DNA of 42,726 nucleotides, taken from contig CAVBBP010000019.1 in NCBI GenBank assembly GCA_963593685.1, forward strand, positions 1-42,726, in the 5' to 3' direction. The notes below the pieces were generated by a model, which saw nothing but the letters and a program-made list of their open reading frames with translations, ran no database searches and had not been told where the DNA came from. The stretch comes from W0P28-013 sp963593685. GTDB taxonomy: Bacteria > Bacteroidota > Bacteroidia > Bacteroidales > Paludibacteraceae. A program made the translations under genes and the position numbers. Shown here piece after piece: positions 8,169 to 17,199 of this stretch (position 1 is its first letter; every line of letters starts with the position of its first letter).

Positions 8169-9887
8169 ATGAAAAGAAAATCGTTACTTCTTATCTTGTC
8201 GTTGGGCGTAGTTGGATATGCCATGGCGCAGTTCAACACAACGACAGCAGGCAACATCTCGTCGTATGGGGCGGCCGATACAACCGCCACCGACACTATC
8301 GACGCTATGGATGCCGCTGTGCAGGAAGACATTTCGGCCGAGGCTGCCCTGCCCGACACCGTTGTGAGCGTTGTCGAAGAGAGTAGCACGCTCACTGCCG
8401 ACACACTGGTGAACGCCGACACAAACGACACGACCATCGTGGTGTCGCAGCAGACGGTAAGCGAGGAGACGACAACCATAACCCCTGCGAAGACGAAAAA
8501 AGAGAAGCCCGAAAAGCAAAAATATGGCATCAAGTGCAACCACTGGTCGATAGCAGGCCATGTGGGCGTGGCATTTCTCGATGGCGACCAGCACCAAGAC
8601 TACAACGACATGTGGCCGCGCAGCGGTGCCGACTGCTCGTTCGACTTTATGGTGGAATATACCGTAAATCCAGGGTTCGGTCTATTTTTGGAGTACGCCT
8701 ACAACCCTTACCGAGGACAAGCCAACTACTATTACTATGGTGCAAAAGATCTAACAGGATTACAACGCCGATATGCCGAACCGATGGATTTCGACGGTAT
8801 TTCGCACGAAGTGAGTCTGGGCTTTTCGCTGAATATGCTCAACATGTTCTACGCCAACCGCCGCCAGACATGGGGTTTGTATCTGAATGCTGGTGCAGGA
8901 TTTTCGTTCTACGATGTGAAAGCCTACGAGCCAGGCACGAAAAATATCATCGAAAAAACGAACGACGGCGTAACAGTAGCACCATCGATAAAAGAGGGCC
9001 GTGCGGTAACCTTCCCCATTGGCGCAATGTTGGAATACAATCCGTTGCGCTGGCTGGCCATTGCGCTGAATATCGAGTACCGTTTGCACGCCAAAGACAA
9101 CTTCGATGCGACTGAAAAAGGTAATGCCAACGACAATACCATCTATATGAGCCTCGGTTTGCGCTGGAAGATAAACAGCCCGAAGGACAAGACACGCCCG
9201 CATGTGCGTAACCTCTCACCAAACGACTACGCCAAGCGCAAAGACGGCGACGGTTGCTGCGGTCAGGTGGCTGAAAACACGCGCCGAATTACCGAATTGG
9301 AACAACTGATAGCCAATTTGCACAACGACACAATAGAATTGGCGCAGGTAGAAGAGGAGCCTGACGACGACAACGATGGCGTACCAAACAGCCGCGACCG
9401 CGAGCCGAACACGCCTCCGGGTTCGTTTGTGAACACATGGGGACAGGCTCTCGACAAAGATGCCATCGAGCGCATACTCGGTTATGGGCAGTATCAAGGC
9501 GAAATTCCGTCGATATACTTTGAGACAGGCAAATCGAAAATGTCGTTGCAGTCGCAGATGGAGTTGGCAAAAGTGGCTCGCCGCCTGTATGCCGACCCAG
9601 CGTTGCGGCTCGACATCATTGGCTACTGCGACAATGTTGGCACATCGAAAGTGAACAACCCATTGAGTTTGCGGCGCGCCGAAGAGTCGAAGCGGCAGTT
9701 GGTAAAGCGTTACGGCATTGCCGAAGATCGTATCAATGTGTATGGCAAGGGGCAAGTGCCTGGACCAGTGGACGATTTCGAGCCAAACCGCCGTTGCGAT
9801 TTCATCATGTACAATCTGAAAGATTCGGAGAAGCACAAGCAGGAGAATGCAGGTGCATTGACCACCGAAAGCGAACAAGCGAAATAA
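8169..9887 (+). CDS. OmpA-family outer-membrane protein with TSP3-like linker
   Basis: A 572-residue protein with three parts. First comes a signal peptide (residues 1-21, ending YAMAQ) followed by a low-complexity Thr/Asp/Ala/Val-rich segment to about residue 110. Next is a beta-barrel-like region (about 118-340; VGVAFLDGDQ, GFGLFLEYAYNPYRG, YMSLGLRWKIN). Then a Ca-binding thrombospondin-3-like stretch (EEEPDDDNDGVPNSRDREPN, about 398-417) leads to a C-terminal OmpA/MotB peptidoglycan-binding domain (about 440-560) with IYFETGKSKMSLQSQMEL, DIIGYCDNVG, NPLSLRRAEESKRQL and PNRRCDF. It probably tethers the outer membrane to peptidoglycan. Its place right after gldN suggests co-function with the T9SS, but this is inferred from position only. 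Confidence 0.88.
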   Translation: MKRKSLLLILSLGVVGYAMAQFNTTTAGNISSYGAADTTATDTIDAMDAAVQEDISAEAALPDTVVSVVEESSTLTADTLVNADTNDTTIVVSQQTVSEETTTITPAKTKKEKPEKQKYGIKCNHWSIAGHVGVAFLDGDQHQDYNDMWPRSGADCSFDFMVEYTVNPGFGLFLEYAYNPYRGQANYYYYGAKDLTGLQRRYAEPMDFDGISHEVSLGFSLNMLNMFYANRRQTWGLYLNAGAGFSFYDVKAYEPGTKNIIEKTNDGVTVAPSIKEGRAVTFPIGAMLEYNPLRWLAIALNIEYRLHAKDNFDATEKGNANDNTIYMSLGLRWKINSPKDKTRPHVRNLSPNDYAKRKDGDGCCGQVAENTRRITELEQLIANLHNDTIELAQVEEEPDDDNDGVPNSRDREPNTPPGSFVNTWGQALDKDAIERILGYGQYQGEIPSIYFETGKSKMSLQSQMELAKVARRLYADPALRLDIIGYCDNVGTSKVNNPLSLRRAEESKRQLVKRYGIAEDRINVYGKGQVPGPVDDFEPNRRCDFIMYNLKDSEKHKQENAGALTTESEQAK

Positions 9888-9891
9888 CAAC

Positions 9892-9917
9892 AAAGCGCAG
9901 CCAAACGGTTGCGCTTT
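9892..9917. terminator. Intrinsic terminator after the OmpA-family gene
   Basis: An 11-bp stem (AAAGCGCAGCC with GGTTGCGCTTT, one G-T pair) around loop AAAC is followed by a T-rich run. It lies between convergent genes (OmpA-family plus, RNA methyltransferase minus), and the A-run on the other side could let it work in both directions. Confidence 0.8.
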
Positions 9918-9935
9918 TTGTTTTTGTGCAGTGCG

Positions 9936-10688
9936 TTACTGCACCGCTCGCCGTCGGAACTCGGCGCAGACCACAGCCGCCGCAGCCGCCACATTGAGCG
10001 ACTCGGAAGTGGGTGCGCCATCAGGAAAATTGGGAATGCGAATACGCTCGGTAGCGAACGCCGCCACCGCTGGCGACACGCCGTTGCCCTCGTTGCCAAG
10101 AAGAATGGCACCGCACGGTCGCAACTGGTGTTGATAGAGGTCGGTCCCGTCCAAAAAAGTGCCATAAATGGGCAGATTCAGTTGGCGATAGTCGGTCAAA
10201 AAGGCGACCAAATCGACATAATGCACCTGCACGCGCGCCAGTGCGCCCATGGTGGCTTGCACCGTTTTTGGGTTGAACACATCGGCGGTGTCGGGCGAGC
10301 AGACCACATGGCGAATGCCAAACCAGTCGGCGATGCGCAAGATTGTGCCTAAATTGCCTGGATTTTGCACCGCATCGAGCAGCAAAATCAGTTCCGTTTT
10401 CAACTGGCACACATCGAGTGGGCGTTGCGGTTGGCGAAAGACGGCCAGCACCGCAGTGGGCGTGGTCAGTTGCGAGAGGCGTTGCATCTCGGCGTCGGTT
10501 ACCTGTTGCGTCAGTTTTTCGTCGAGCGGTAGGCGGCATTTTTCGGTAGCGAACAGCGCTTCGCACTCGAAAAAACCGAGCAGGTCGCCAACAAGTTTTT
10601 CGCCTTCGGCCACGAAGAGCCGCTGCTCGTCGCGCACTTTTTTCATCGAGAGCGCGCGGATATTTTTTTGTTGATTTTTCGATAACAT
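9936..10688 (-). CDS. TrmH/SpoU family RNA 2'-O-methyltransferase
   Basis: A 250-residue cytoplasmic SPOUT methyltransferase, probably acting on 23S rRNA or tRNA ribose. The N-terminal substrate-binding domain (MLSKNQQKNIRALSMKKVR, then RLFVAEGEKLVGDLL) is the usual SpoU_sub_bind segment. The catalytic trefoil-knot domain shows motif 1 VQNPGNLGTILRIADWFG (about residues 107-124), motif 2 ILLGNEGNGVS and motif 3 PTSESLNVAAAAAVV. The ATG at 10688 is preferred; a longer in-frame version starting at 10793 would run over the promoter region and adds an unrelated 35-residue stretch. The gene is divergent from tamL, an arrangement shared by many Bacteroidota. The exact target base cannot be told. 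Confidence 0.93.
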   Translation of the reverse strand: MLSKNQQKNIRALSMKKVRDEQRLFVAEGEKLVGDLLGFFECEALFATEKCRLPLDEKLTQQVTDAEMQRLSQLTTPTAVLAVFRQPQRPLDVCQLKTELILLLDAVQNPGNLGTILRIADWFGIRHVVCSPDTADVFNPKTVQATMGALARVQVHYVDLVAFLTDYRQLNLPIYGTFLDGTDLYQHQLRPCGAILLGNEGNGVSPAVAAFATERIRIPNFPDGAPTSESLNVAAAAAVVCAEFRRRAVQ

Positions 10689-10748
10689 ATTGAAAGGGAC
10701 TTTTTCGTTAGTGCGCAAAAAATGTTTTTTGGCACGATTTTCGTTGTG

Positions 10749-10756
10749 CAAAGATA
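10749..10756 (-). promoter_or_regulatory. -7 element for the RNA methyltransferase (TATCTTTG)
   Basis: On the minus strand TATCTTTG lies about 60 nt upstream of the ATG at 10688. No clear -33 TTG is at the expected distance. It overlaps the space used by the divergent tamL promoter. Confidence 0.5.
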
Positions 10757-10777
10757 AGAAATCCGTAGATTTTTTGC

Positions 10778-10785
10778 TAAATTTG
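10778..10785 (+). promoter_or_regulatory. -7 element for tamL (TAAATTTG)
   Basis: TAAATTTG on the plus strand lies about 47 nt before the tamL ATG at 10832 and about 20 bp from the divergent -7 box at 10749-10756, so the two promoters must overlap. A -33 TTG at the right spacing is not obvious. Confidence 0.5.
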
Positions 10786-10831
10786 CACCACATTTTTATT
10801 AATTTAGCAGTTGTTGTAGCCTGTGGCTAAA

Positions 10832-13096
10832 ATGTTACATCGTCGCATTGTGTTAAGTTGCTGTGTAGCAGCGTTTTGCTGTTCGTGCAACATCATGCGT
10901 TATGTGCCAGAAGGCGAGACATTGCTCAACAAAGTTACCATAAAATCGAATGTGCCAGAGGCCACAGCCGACCATTTGCAGTCGTATTTGCGGCAGACTC
11001 CCAACTCGCGTTTTATGGGCATGGGGCGCGCCAAACTCGGTTTCTACAGTGCGCAAGATGTAACTTCGAACAAGTGGAAAGACCGCTGGCTGCGCAAAAT
11101 GGGCGAAGAGCCTGTGATTTACGACAGTCTGCTGACCCAAACATCGCAAGAGCAACTGACGCAAGAGTTGAAAAACAAGGGCTATTGGGACGCGACTGTC
11201 GAGGTGTCGGCGACGGAGAAGGACCGCAAAACCGACCTCACATTTGTGGTTACGGGCAACGAGCCGTACCGCATAAAATCGTACAAAATCGACATTCCCG
11301 ACGACTCGGTGATGTACTACCTGAATCGGCGCAAAACCACACTGCCCAAGCCCGGCGACCTATTTGATGCCGACATGCTCGCCACCGAACGCGAAAATGC
11401 AGCACAGACATTGCGGCGGCGCGGTTACTACTATTTTCAGAAAGAGGCGTTGAAATTTGAGGCCGACAGCGCAAATCACGAAGTGGACATCACGCTGAAA
11501 TTGCAGGACAATTACAGTCAGAACGACTCAATTCGGCGGCAACTGTTCACCAAGCAGACGGTGAGCAGCGTAACGATTTACGATGTATCAAAATCGATGA
11601 GCGACGATGGCAAACTGAATAGAGCCGACCTCGACACCACCACCATCGAGGGATTCACGGTGATTCACTCGAAAAAGAGTTGTTTTCGCCCCAAGAAACT
11701 GATTTCCAAGGTGTTGATTTTGCCAAATAGACGCTACAACGAGTCGCGTGTAGAGCGCACCTACGCCATACTCAATGCGCTGCAAGCCACGAAATATGTC
11801 GATATCAACTTCCGCGAGTTGGGCGGCGACAGTTTGGCGTGCCTGGTGGTAGTTGCGCCATCGAAAAAGCACTCCTTTTCGGTCGATTTGGAGGGCACCA
11901 ACTCGGCAGGCGACCTCGGCATTGGGTTGGGTGCGACCTATCAGAACAAAAACGCATTCAGAGGCGCGGAGATTTTGAAAGTGAGTGCGCGCGGCAGTTA
12001 CGAAGCGATGGGCAAACTCGGTGCGCTGCGCAATGCCTACGAGGTGGGCGGCAACGCCTCTATCATTGTGCCAGAATTTTTGATGCCGTTTATGAAAACC
12101 GAAGCGCGCCGCCGCATTGGTGGAACGACCGAATTTTCGGTGGGTTACAATTTTCAGCAACGCCCCGAATACAAGCGCAACATCGCCAATCTCGGCATGA
12201 AATACGCTTGGAATGTGCATCGCACGCGTTTTGTGTTTGACCTTATCGACATCAACTACATCTACCTGCCTTGGATTAGCGAGACTTTCCGCAGCCAATA
12301 TCTGACGCCGTCGTCGTCGATACGCTACAGTTACGAAGACCACTTCATTATGCGGCTCGGCTTGGGCATACAGAACTCGAACAAGCGCACCAACTCAACC
12401 ACACAGAGTTTTTACACGCTGCGCAGCAACATATCGACCGCAGGCAACCTGCTATACGGCATCAGCAACGCCATCGGGCAGAAAAAGAGCGACGACGGGC
12501 AGTACCACATTTTCAACATCGCCTATTCGCAGTATGTCAAAGGCGATTTCGATTTTACCTACAACCAGTACATCAACAAAAATATGCGGTTGGTGTTTCA
12601 CGGCGGCATCGGCGTGGCGTTCCCCTACGGCAATGCGTCGATTATTCCGTACGAAGAGCGATATTTCAGCGGCGGTGCCAACAGCGTGCGTGGCTGGGCG
12701 GTGCGTACACTTGGGCCGGGGCGTTACGCCAACAGCGGCTCGGTGGACTATATGAACCAGTCGGGCGACATTCGTTTGGACTTGAACGCCGAATTGCGGT
12801 TCAAACTGTTTTGGAAAATTTACGGTGCGCTATTTGTCGATGCGGGCAACATTTGGACAATAAAAAATTACGAGGAGCAGTCGGGCGGTTATTTCCAGTT
12901 TTCGACCTTCTACAAAGAGATTGCGTGCAGTTACGGCATTGGAATCCGCGCCGATTTCGACTATTTTGTCATTCGCCTCGACATGGGCGTGAAACTCTAC
13001 GAACCGAGCGGCACAACCACTTCGGAGCGTTGGCGCACCGACCTGACATGGCAAAACGACTTTGCCCTGCACTTTGCTGTGGGATACCCGTTCTAA
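10832..13096 (+). CDS. tamL: BamA/TamA-family outer-membrane lipoprotein (TamL)
   Basis: A 754-residue Omp85-superfamily protein. The N-terminus (MLHRRIVLSCCVAAFCCSCN) is a lipoprotein-type signal, with Cys at the end of FCCSC as the likely acylated residue; lipidated TamA (TamL) is characteristic of Bacteroidota. The mature start NIMRYVPEGETLLNKV is the usual TamL opening. POTRA-like repeats follow (about 30-330, for example RIKSYKIDIPDDSVMYY). The C-terminal 16-strand barrel contains the VRGWAVRTLGPG motif (the conserved VRGY/F-type loop) near residue 627 and ends in aromatic residues (FALHFAVGYPF). It should work with a TamB partner in envelope biogenesis; tamB is not in this window. An upstream GTG at 10823 would add three residues. 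Confidence 0.92.
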   Translation: MLHRRIVLSCCVAAFCCSCNIMRYVPEGETLLNKVTIKSNVPEATADHLQSYLRQTPNSRFMGMGRAKLGFYSAQDVTSNKWKDRWLRKMGEEPVIYDSLLTQTSQEQLTQELKNKGYWDATVEVSATEKDRKTDLTFVVTGNEPYRIKSYKIDIPDDSVMYYLNRRKTTLPKPGDLFDADMLATERENAAQTLRRRGYYYFQKEALKFEADSANHEVDITLKLQDNYSQNDSIRRQLFTKQTVSSVTIYDVSKSMSDDGKLNRADLDTTTIEGFTVIHSKKSCFRPKKLISKVLILPNRRYNESRVERTYAILNALQATKYVDINFRELGGDSLACLVVVAPSKKHSFSVDLEGTNSAGDLGIGLGATYQNKNAFRGAEILKVSARGSYEAMGKLGALRNAYEVGGNASIIVPEFLMPFMKTEARRRIGGTTEFSVGYNFQQRPEYKRNIANLGMKYAWNVHRTRFVFDLIDINYIYLPWISETFRSQYLTPSSSIRYSYEDHFIMRLGLGIQNSNKRTNSTTQSFYTLRSNISTAGNLLYGISNAIGQKKSDDGQYHIFNIAYSQYVKGDFDFTYNQYINKNMRLVFHGGIGVAFPYGNASIIPYEERYFSGGANSVRGWAVRTLGPGRYANSGSVDYMNQSGDIRLDLNAELRFKLFWKIYGALFVDAGNIWTIKNYEEQSGGYFQFSTFYKEIACSYGIGIRADFDYFVIRLDMGVKLYEPSGTTTSERWRTDLTWQNDFALHFAVGYPF

Positions 13097-13363
13097 AGAG
13101 TGAGGAATTAGGAATTAGGAGTGAGGAATTTTTTTTAGTTAGAAGTGAGAAGTTAGAAGTGAGGAGTGATGCGGCAGAGCCGCAATTTCAAAATTTCAAA
13201 TTTCAGATTTCAAATTAAACAATTAGAAACACAGAAACCGCGCGCAGCGCAAGAAACTAGAAATTAGGAACTATAAATCTGAAACCAACACCAATGCGTT
13301 AAACTTTTCAACTTATCAACGACCAATCAACCAATCAACTTATCAACCTATTTGAATTTTTTT
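13097..13363. repeat. Mosaic of short intergenic repeats
   Basis: No gene is seen. Modules in order: GAGGAATTAGGAATTAGGA-type tracts (inverted copy at 28196-28235), TTTCAAATTTCAGATTTCAAA (copies near 1043, 17394 and 28836), GAAACTAGAAATTAGGAAC (copies near 17360 and 28801), then AATGCGTTAAACTT followed by CAACTTATCAAC/CAATCAACC units (copies at 28896-28940 and inverted at 28112-28172). Such modules recur in different combinations in several gaps of this window. Confidence 0.6.
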
Positions 13364-15064
13364 ATGAAAAAAACAATCATTATCAGTCTGTTTACGGCCT
13401 GCGCGAGTGTGGGTTGGGCGTGTACCAATTTTTTGGTGGGAAAGGGTGCGTCGGTCGATGGCTCGACCATGGTTACCTACTCGGCCGACTCGTATTCGCT
13501 GTTTGGGGCGCTCTACCACTACCCTGCCGCCACGCACGCCGAAGGCACAATGCGCCCTGTGTATGAGTGGGATACGGGCAAATACTTGGGCGAAATTCCC
13601 GAAGCGGCACGAACCTACAATGTGGTTGGCAACATGAACGAACACCAACTGACCATAGGCGAAACCACCTACGGCGGTCGCGACGAATTGGTCGATACCA
13701 CAGGCATTATCGACTACGGCAGCCTGATGTACATCGCGCTGCAACGCGCCCGAAACGCCCGCGAAGCCATACGCATCATGACAGATTTGGTGGCGCAGTA
13801 CGGCTATTACAGCAGCGGCGAATCGTTTTCTGTGGCCGACCCGAACGAAGTATGGATTTTGGAACTGATTGGCAAGGGCGTTGGCAACAAAGGTGCCGTT
13901 TGGGTGGCACGCCGTCTGCCCGACGACTGCGTTTCGGCGCACGCAAACCAAGCCCGCATCACGACATTTCCGCTGGAATCGCGCCAAAACCCGAACAGCA
14001 TCAGCAGCAAGCATATCGACCGCTTGTCGGAGCCCGAAATTGATGTAGTTTATGCCGCCGATGTGATTGATTTTGCACGCAAAAAAGGCTATTTCAAAGG
14101 CAAAGACGAGGAGTTTAGTTTCTCCGACACCTACAATCCGCTCGATTTTGGCGGCATTCGCTGGTGCGAAGCGCGTGTGTGGGCATTTTTCAATGCTGTG
14201 AACGCCGATATGGGGCAATATATCGACTATATCAACGGCGAAACGCTCAACCGTATGCCGCTGTGGATCAAGCCCGACCACAAAATTTCGCTGAAAGAGA
14301 TGCGCAGTCGTATGCGCGACCACTACGAAGGCACGCCGCTCGACATGACCGTGGGCGCAGGCAGCGGCCCTTACGCCACGCCGTTCCGCCCAAGTCCGCT
14401 CGCCTACAAAGTCGATGGCACGGAATACTACCACGAACGCCCTGTCGCCACGCAACAAACGGGTTTCACCTTTGTGGCGCAGATGCGCGGCTGGTTGCCC
14501 AACGCCATTGGCGGCATTTTGTGGTTCGGTGTGGACGACGCCACGGGCAACCTCTATGTGCCGATGTATTGCTGCTTGACAAAAGTGCCAGAATCGTTCA
14601 GCGAGCGCAACGGCAGTCTGCTCGATTTCTCGTGGACATCGGCTTTTTGGGTGAACAACTGGGTGTGCAACATGGCCTACACACGCTATTCCGACCTGAT
14701 GCCCGACATCAAAGCCGAGCAAGAAAAGTGGGAAAGTTACTTTGAAAATGCCGTGCGCCAAGCCGATTCGTTTGCACAATCGTACGATTCGACCAGTATG
14801 GTACAATTTTTGACGGACTTTTCGAACGCACAGGCCGAAACTGCGCTCAAAACATGGAAAAAACTCGGCGAACGCCTGATGGTCAAGTATTTAGACGGCG
14901 TTACCAAGCCCGAAACGAACGGCGTTTTCGACCGCGACGAATATAACAACCCGAAAAAAATCATTCGCCCCGGCTACAACGAAGAGTTCAACCGCAAAGA
15001 ATTTGTGCAACCAGACCCCGAGCGTTTTCGTATGAAAACAAAAGACGAACTCGGAACAAAATAA
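13364..15064 (+). CDS. Secreted C69-family dipeptidase
   Basis: A 566-residue N-terminal-nucleophile hydrolase of peptidase family C69 (PepD/secernin-like). The signal peptide ends at residue 19 (SVGWA), so cleavage exposes Cys20, the catalytic nucleophile, in the typical CTNFLVGKGASVDGSTMV context. Other family features: VVGNMNEHQLTIGETTYGGR, the VADPNEVWILELIG segment and HANQARIT. The ATG at 13364 is used rather than the TTG at 13352 because it opens the signal peptide. It probably trims dipeptides in the periplasm or outside the cell. It is followed after 44 nt by a second secreted peptidase, so the two may form a small peptide-processing operon. Confidence 0.92.
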   Translation: MKKTIIISLFTACASVGWACTNFLVGKGASVDGSTMVTYSADSYSLFGALYHYPAATHAEGTMRPVYEWDTGKYLGEIPEAARTYNVVGNMNEHQLTIGETTYGGRDELVDTTGIIDYGSLMYIALQRARNAREAIRIMTDLVAQYGYYSSGESFSVADPNEVWILELIGKGVGNKGAVWVARRLPDDCVSAHANQARITTFPLESRQNPNSISSKHIDRLSEPEIDVVYAADVIDFARKKGYFKGKDEEFSFSDTYNPLDFGGIRWCEARVWAFFNAVNADMGQYIDYINGETLNRMPLWIKPDHKISLKEMRSRMRDHYEGTPLDMTVGAGSGPYATPFRPSPLAYKVDGTEYYHERPVATQQTGFTFVAQMRGWLPNAIGGILWFGVDDATGNLYVPMYCCLTKVPESFSERNGSLLDFSWTSAFWVNNWVCNMAYTRYSDLMPDIKAEQEKWESYFENAVRQADSFAQSYDSTSMVQFLTDFSNAQAETALKTWKKLGERLMVKYLDGVTKPETNGVFDRDEYNNPKKIIRPGYNEEFNRKEFVQPDPERFRMKTKDELGTK

Positions 15065-15108
15065 TTTTTAATTTTTCGGTGTAAAAATCAAAAAAAACAG
15101 AAAATAAC

Positions 15109-17199
15109 ATGAAAAAAATCAGTTTAATTCTCATCTCAACATTGCTTTGCATTATGACAAACGCAGAAAATCCATTTTTCAACTACAAAAATTGGGACAC
15201 GCCGCACGGCACCTATCCGTTCGATGCCATCAAAACCGAGCATTACATGCCTGCTTTCGAGGAGGCCATGCGCCAAGGATTGGCCGAAATCGACGCGATA
15301 GCCAACAATTCCGCCGCGCCAACATTCGCCAACACCATCGAAGCCTACGAAAAATCGGGCCAAATGCTGAGCGTGGTGGCAAGTTGCTTCTACAACCTGA
15401 CCAGCGCCGAAACCAACGACGACCTGCAAGCCATCGAATTGGAACTGTCGCCAAAAATAAGCGAATACAGCGCCACCATTCTGCTCAACGAAAAACTTTT
15501 TGCGCGCATAAAAGCCGTGTATGAGCAGCGCGACAAACTGAAACTGACCAAAGAGCAGGCCAAAATGCTCGACGACATCTACGAAGGATTTGCCAACAAC
15601 GGCGCAAACCTGTCGGCCGCCGACAAAGAGACCTACAAAAAACTGACGGCCAAACTGAGCGAACTCACGCTCACCTACGGTCAAAATGTGCTGAAAGCCA
15701 CCAACGCTTGGACACGTCTTATCAAAGACGAAAGTCTGCTGGCTGGCCTGTCGGACGACACCAAAAAGATGATGCGCGCCAACGCCGAGAAAAAAGGGCT
15801 GGACGGCTGGCTGCTCGACCTGAAACCGACCACCTATCTGCCCGTGATGAAATACTGCGACAACCGCGATATTCGCCGCGAACTCTACATGGCTTACAAC
15901 ACGCGTTGCATCGGCGGAGAATTTGATAATACGCAGATTATCAAAGAGATAGTAAACACACGCTTGGCATTGGCGCAACTGTTTGGTAAGTCGTGCTACG
16001 CCGACAAATCGCTGCACAAAACCATGGCCGAAACCAAAGAAAATGTCTATAAACTGCTCGACCAACTGCGCGACGCATATATGCCAGTGGCACGCGCCGA
16101 ATACGACGAACTGCAACAATTTGCCGATTCGCTCGGATTCTACGCCACCCTGCAAGCGTGGGATTGGAGTTACTATTCCGAAAAACTGAAAAACGAAAAA
16201 TATAGCCTCAGCGACGACGAATTGCGCCCCTATTTCGAACTCGAAAATGTGAAAAAAGGCGTATTTGGGCTGGCTAACCGCCTGTATGGCCTCAAATTCG
16301 TGAAAAATCCGAAGATTCAGGTCTATCACCCCGAAGTCGATGCCTACGATGTGTTCGACAGCAAAGGCAATTTTGTGGCCGTTTACTACTGCGATTTTCA
16401 CCCACGCGAAGGCAAGCGTGGCGGTGCATGGATGAACGATTTCAAACCACAATGGCGCGAAGGCAAAAAAGATTCGCGGCCGCACATTGTGAATGTGATG
16501 AACTTTACACGCGCCACAGCCGACAAGCCCGCCCTGCTCACCTACGACGAGGTTGAAACTTTTCTCCATGAGTTTGGACACGGCTTGCACGGCATGCTCA
16601 CACGCTGCCAATACGCCTCGATGTCGGGCACCAATGTGCCGCGCGACTTTGTAGAACTGCCATCGCAATTCAACGAAAATTTTCTCGGCGAAAAGGAGTT
16701 TATCGACACATTTGCCAAGCACTATCTGACGAGCGAACCGATGCCGCAGGCGTTGATTGACAAGATAAAAGCGGCACAAAACTACCACGCCGCCTACGCT
16801 TGCGCACGCCAACTCAGTTTCGGCTACCTCGATATGGCGTGGCACACGCTCACCGCACCGTTCGACGGCGATGTTATCGCCTTTGGCAACGAGGCTATGG
16901 AGCAGGTGAAAGTGCTGCCCATTGTGCCAGAAACGCAGATGGAGACGGCATTCACGCACATTTTCTCGGGCGGATACGCCGCTGGCTACTACAGTTACAA
17001 ATGGTCGGAAGTGCTCGATGCCGACGCTTTCTCGGTGTTCAAGAAAAACGGCATTTTCGACAAAAAAACGGCCGACAGTTTCCGCCAAAACATTTTGGAA
17101 CGCGGCGGCACCGAGCCAGCAATGGACTTGTACAAGCGTTTCCGCGGCCAAGAGCCAACCATCGATGCCCTGCTCGAACGCGATGGAATAAAGAAGTAG
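15109..17199 (+). CDS. M3-family zinc metallopeptidase (Dcp/oligopeptidase type)
   Basis: A 696-residue peptidase with a signal-like N-terminus (MKKISLILISTLLCIMTNAE), then NPFFNYKNWDTPHGTYPFDAIK, the usual start of Bacteroidota M3 peptidases. The zinc motif HEFGH is at residues 487-491 in FLHEFGHGLHGML, and the third ligand is Glu516 in FVELPSQ. SGGYAAGYYSYKWSEVLDAD, conserved near the C-terminus in this family, is also present. It should release dipeptides or cleave oligopeptides in the periplasm. It is read with the C69 dipeptidase upstream (44 nt apart). The 692-residue minus-strand frame over the same DNA is a shadow without motifs. Confidence 0.94.
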   Translation: MKKISLILISTLLCIMTNAENPFFNYKNWDTPHGTYPFDAIKTEHYMPAFEEAMRQGLAEIDAIANNSAAPTFANTIEAYEKSGQMLSVVASCFYNLTSAETNDDLQAIELELSPKISEYSATILLNEKLFARIKAVYEQRDKLKLTKEQAKMLDDIYEGFANNGANLSAADKETYKKLTAKLSELTLTYGQNVLKATNAWTRLIKDESLLAGLSDDTKKMMRANAEKKGLDGWLLDLKPTTYLPVMKYCDNRDIRRELYMAYNTRCIGGEFDNTQIIKEIVNTRLALAQLFGKSCYADKSLHKTMAETKENVYKLLDQLRDAYMPVARAEYDELQQFADSLGFYATLQAWDWSYYSEKLKNEKYSLSDDELRPYFELENVKKGVFGLANRLYGLKFVKNPKIQVYHPEVDAYDVFDSKGNFVAVYYCDFHPREGKRGGAWMNDFKPQWREGKKDSRPHIVNVMNFTRATADKPALLTYDEVETFLHEFGHGLHGMLTRCQYASMSGTNVPRDFVELPSQFNENFLGEKEFIDTFAKHYLTSEPMPQALIDKIKAAQNYHAAYACARQLSFGYLDMAWHTLTAPFDGDVIAFGNEAMEQVKVLPIVPETQMETAFTHIFSGGYAAGYYSYKWSEVLDADAFSVFKKNGIFDKKTADSFRQNILERGGTEPAMDLYKRFRGQEPTIDALLERDGIKK

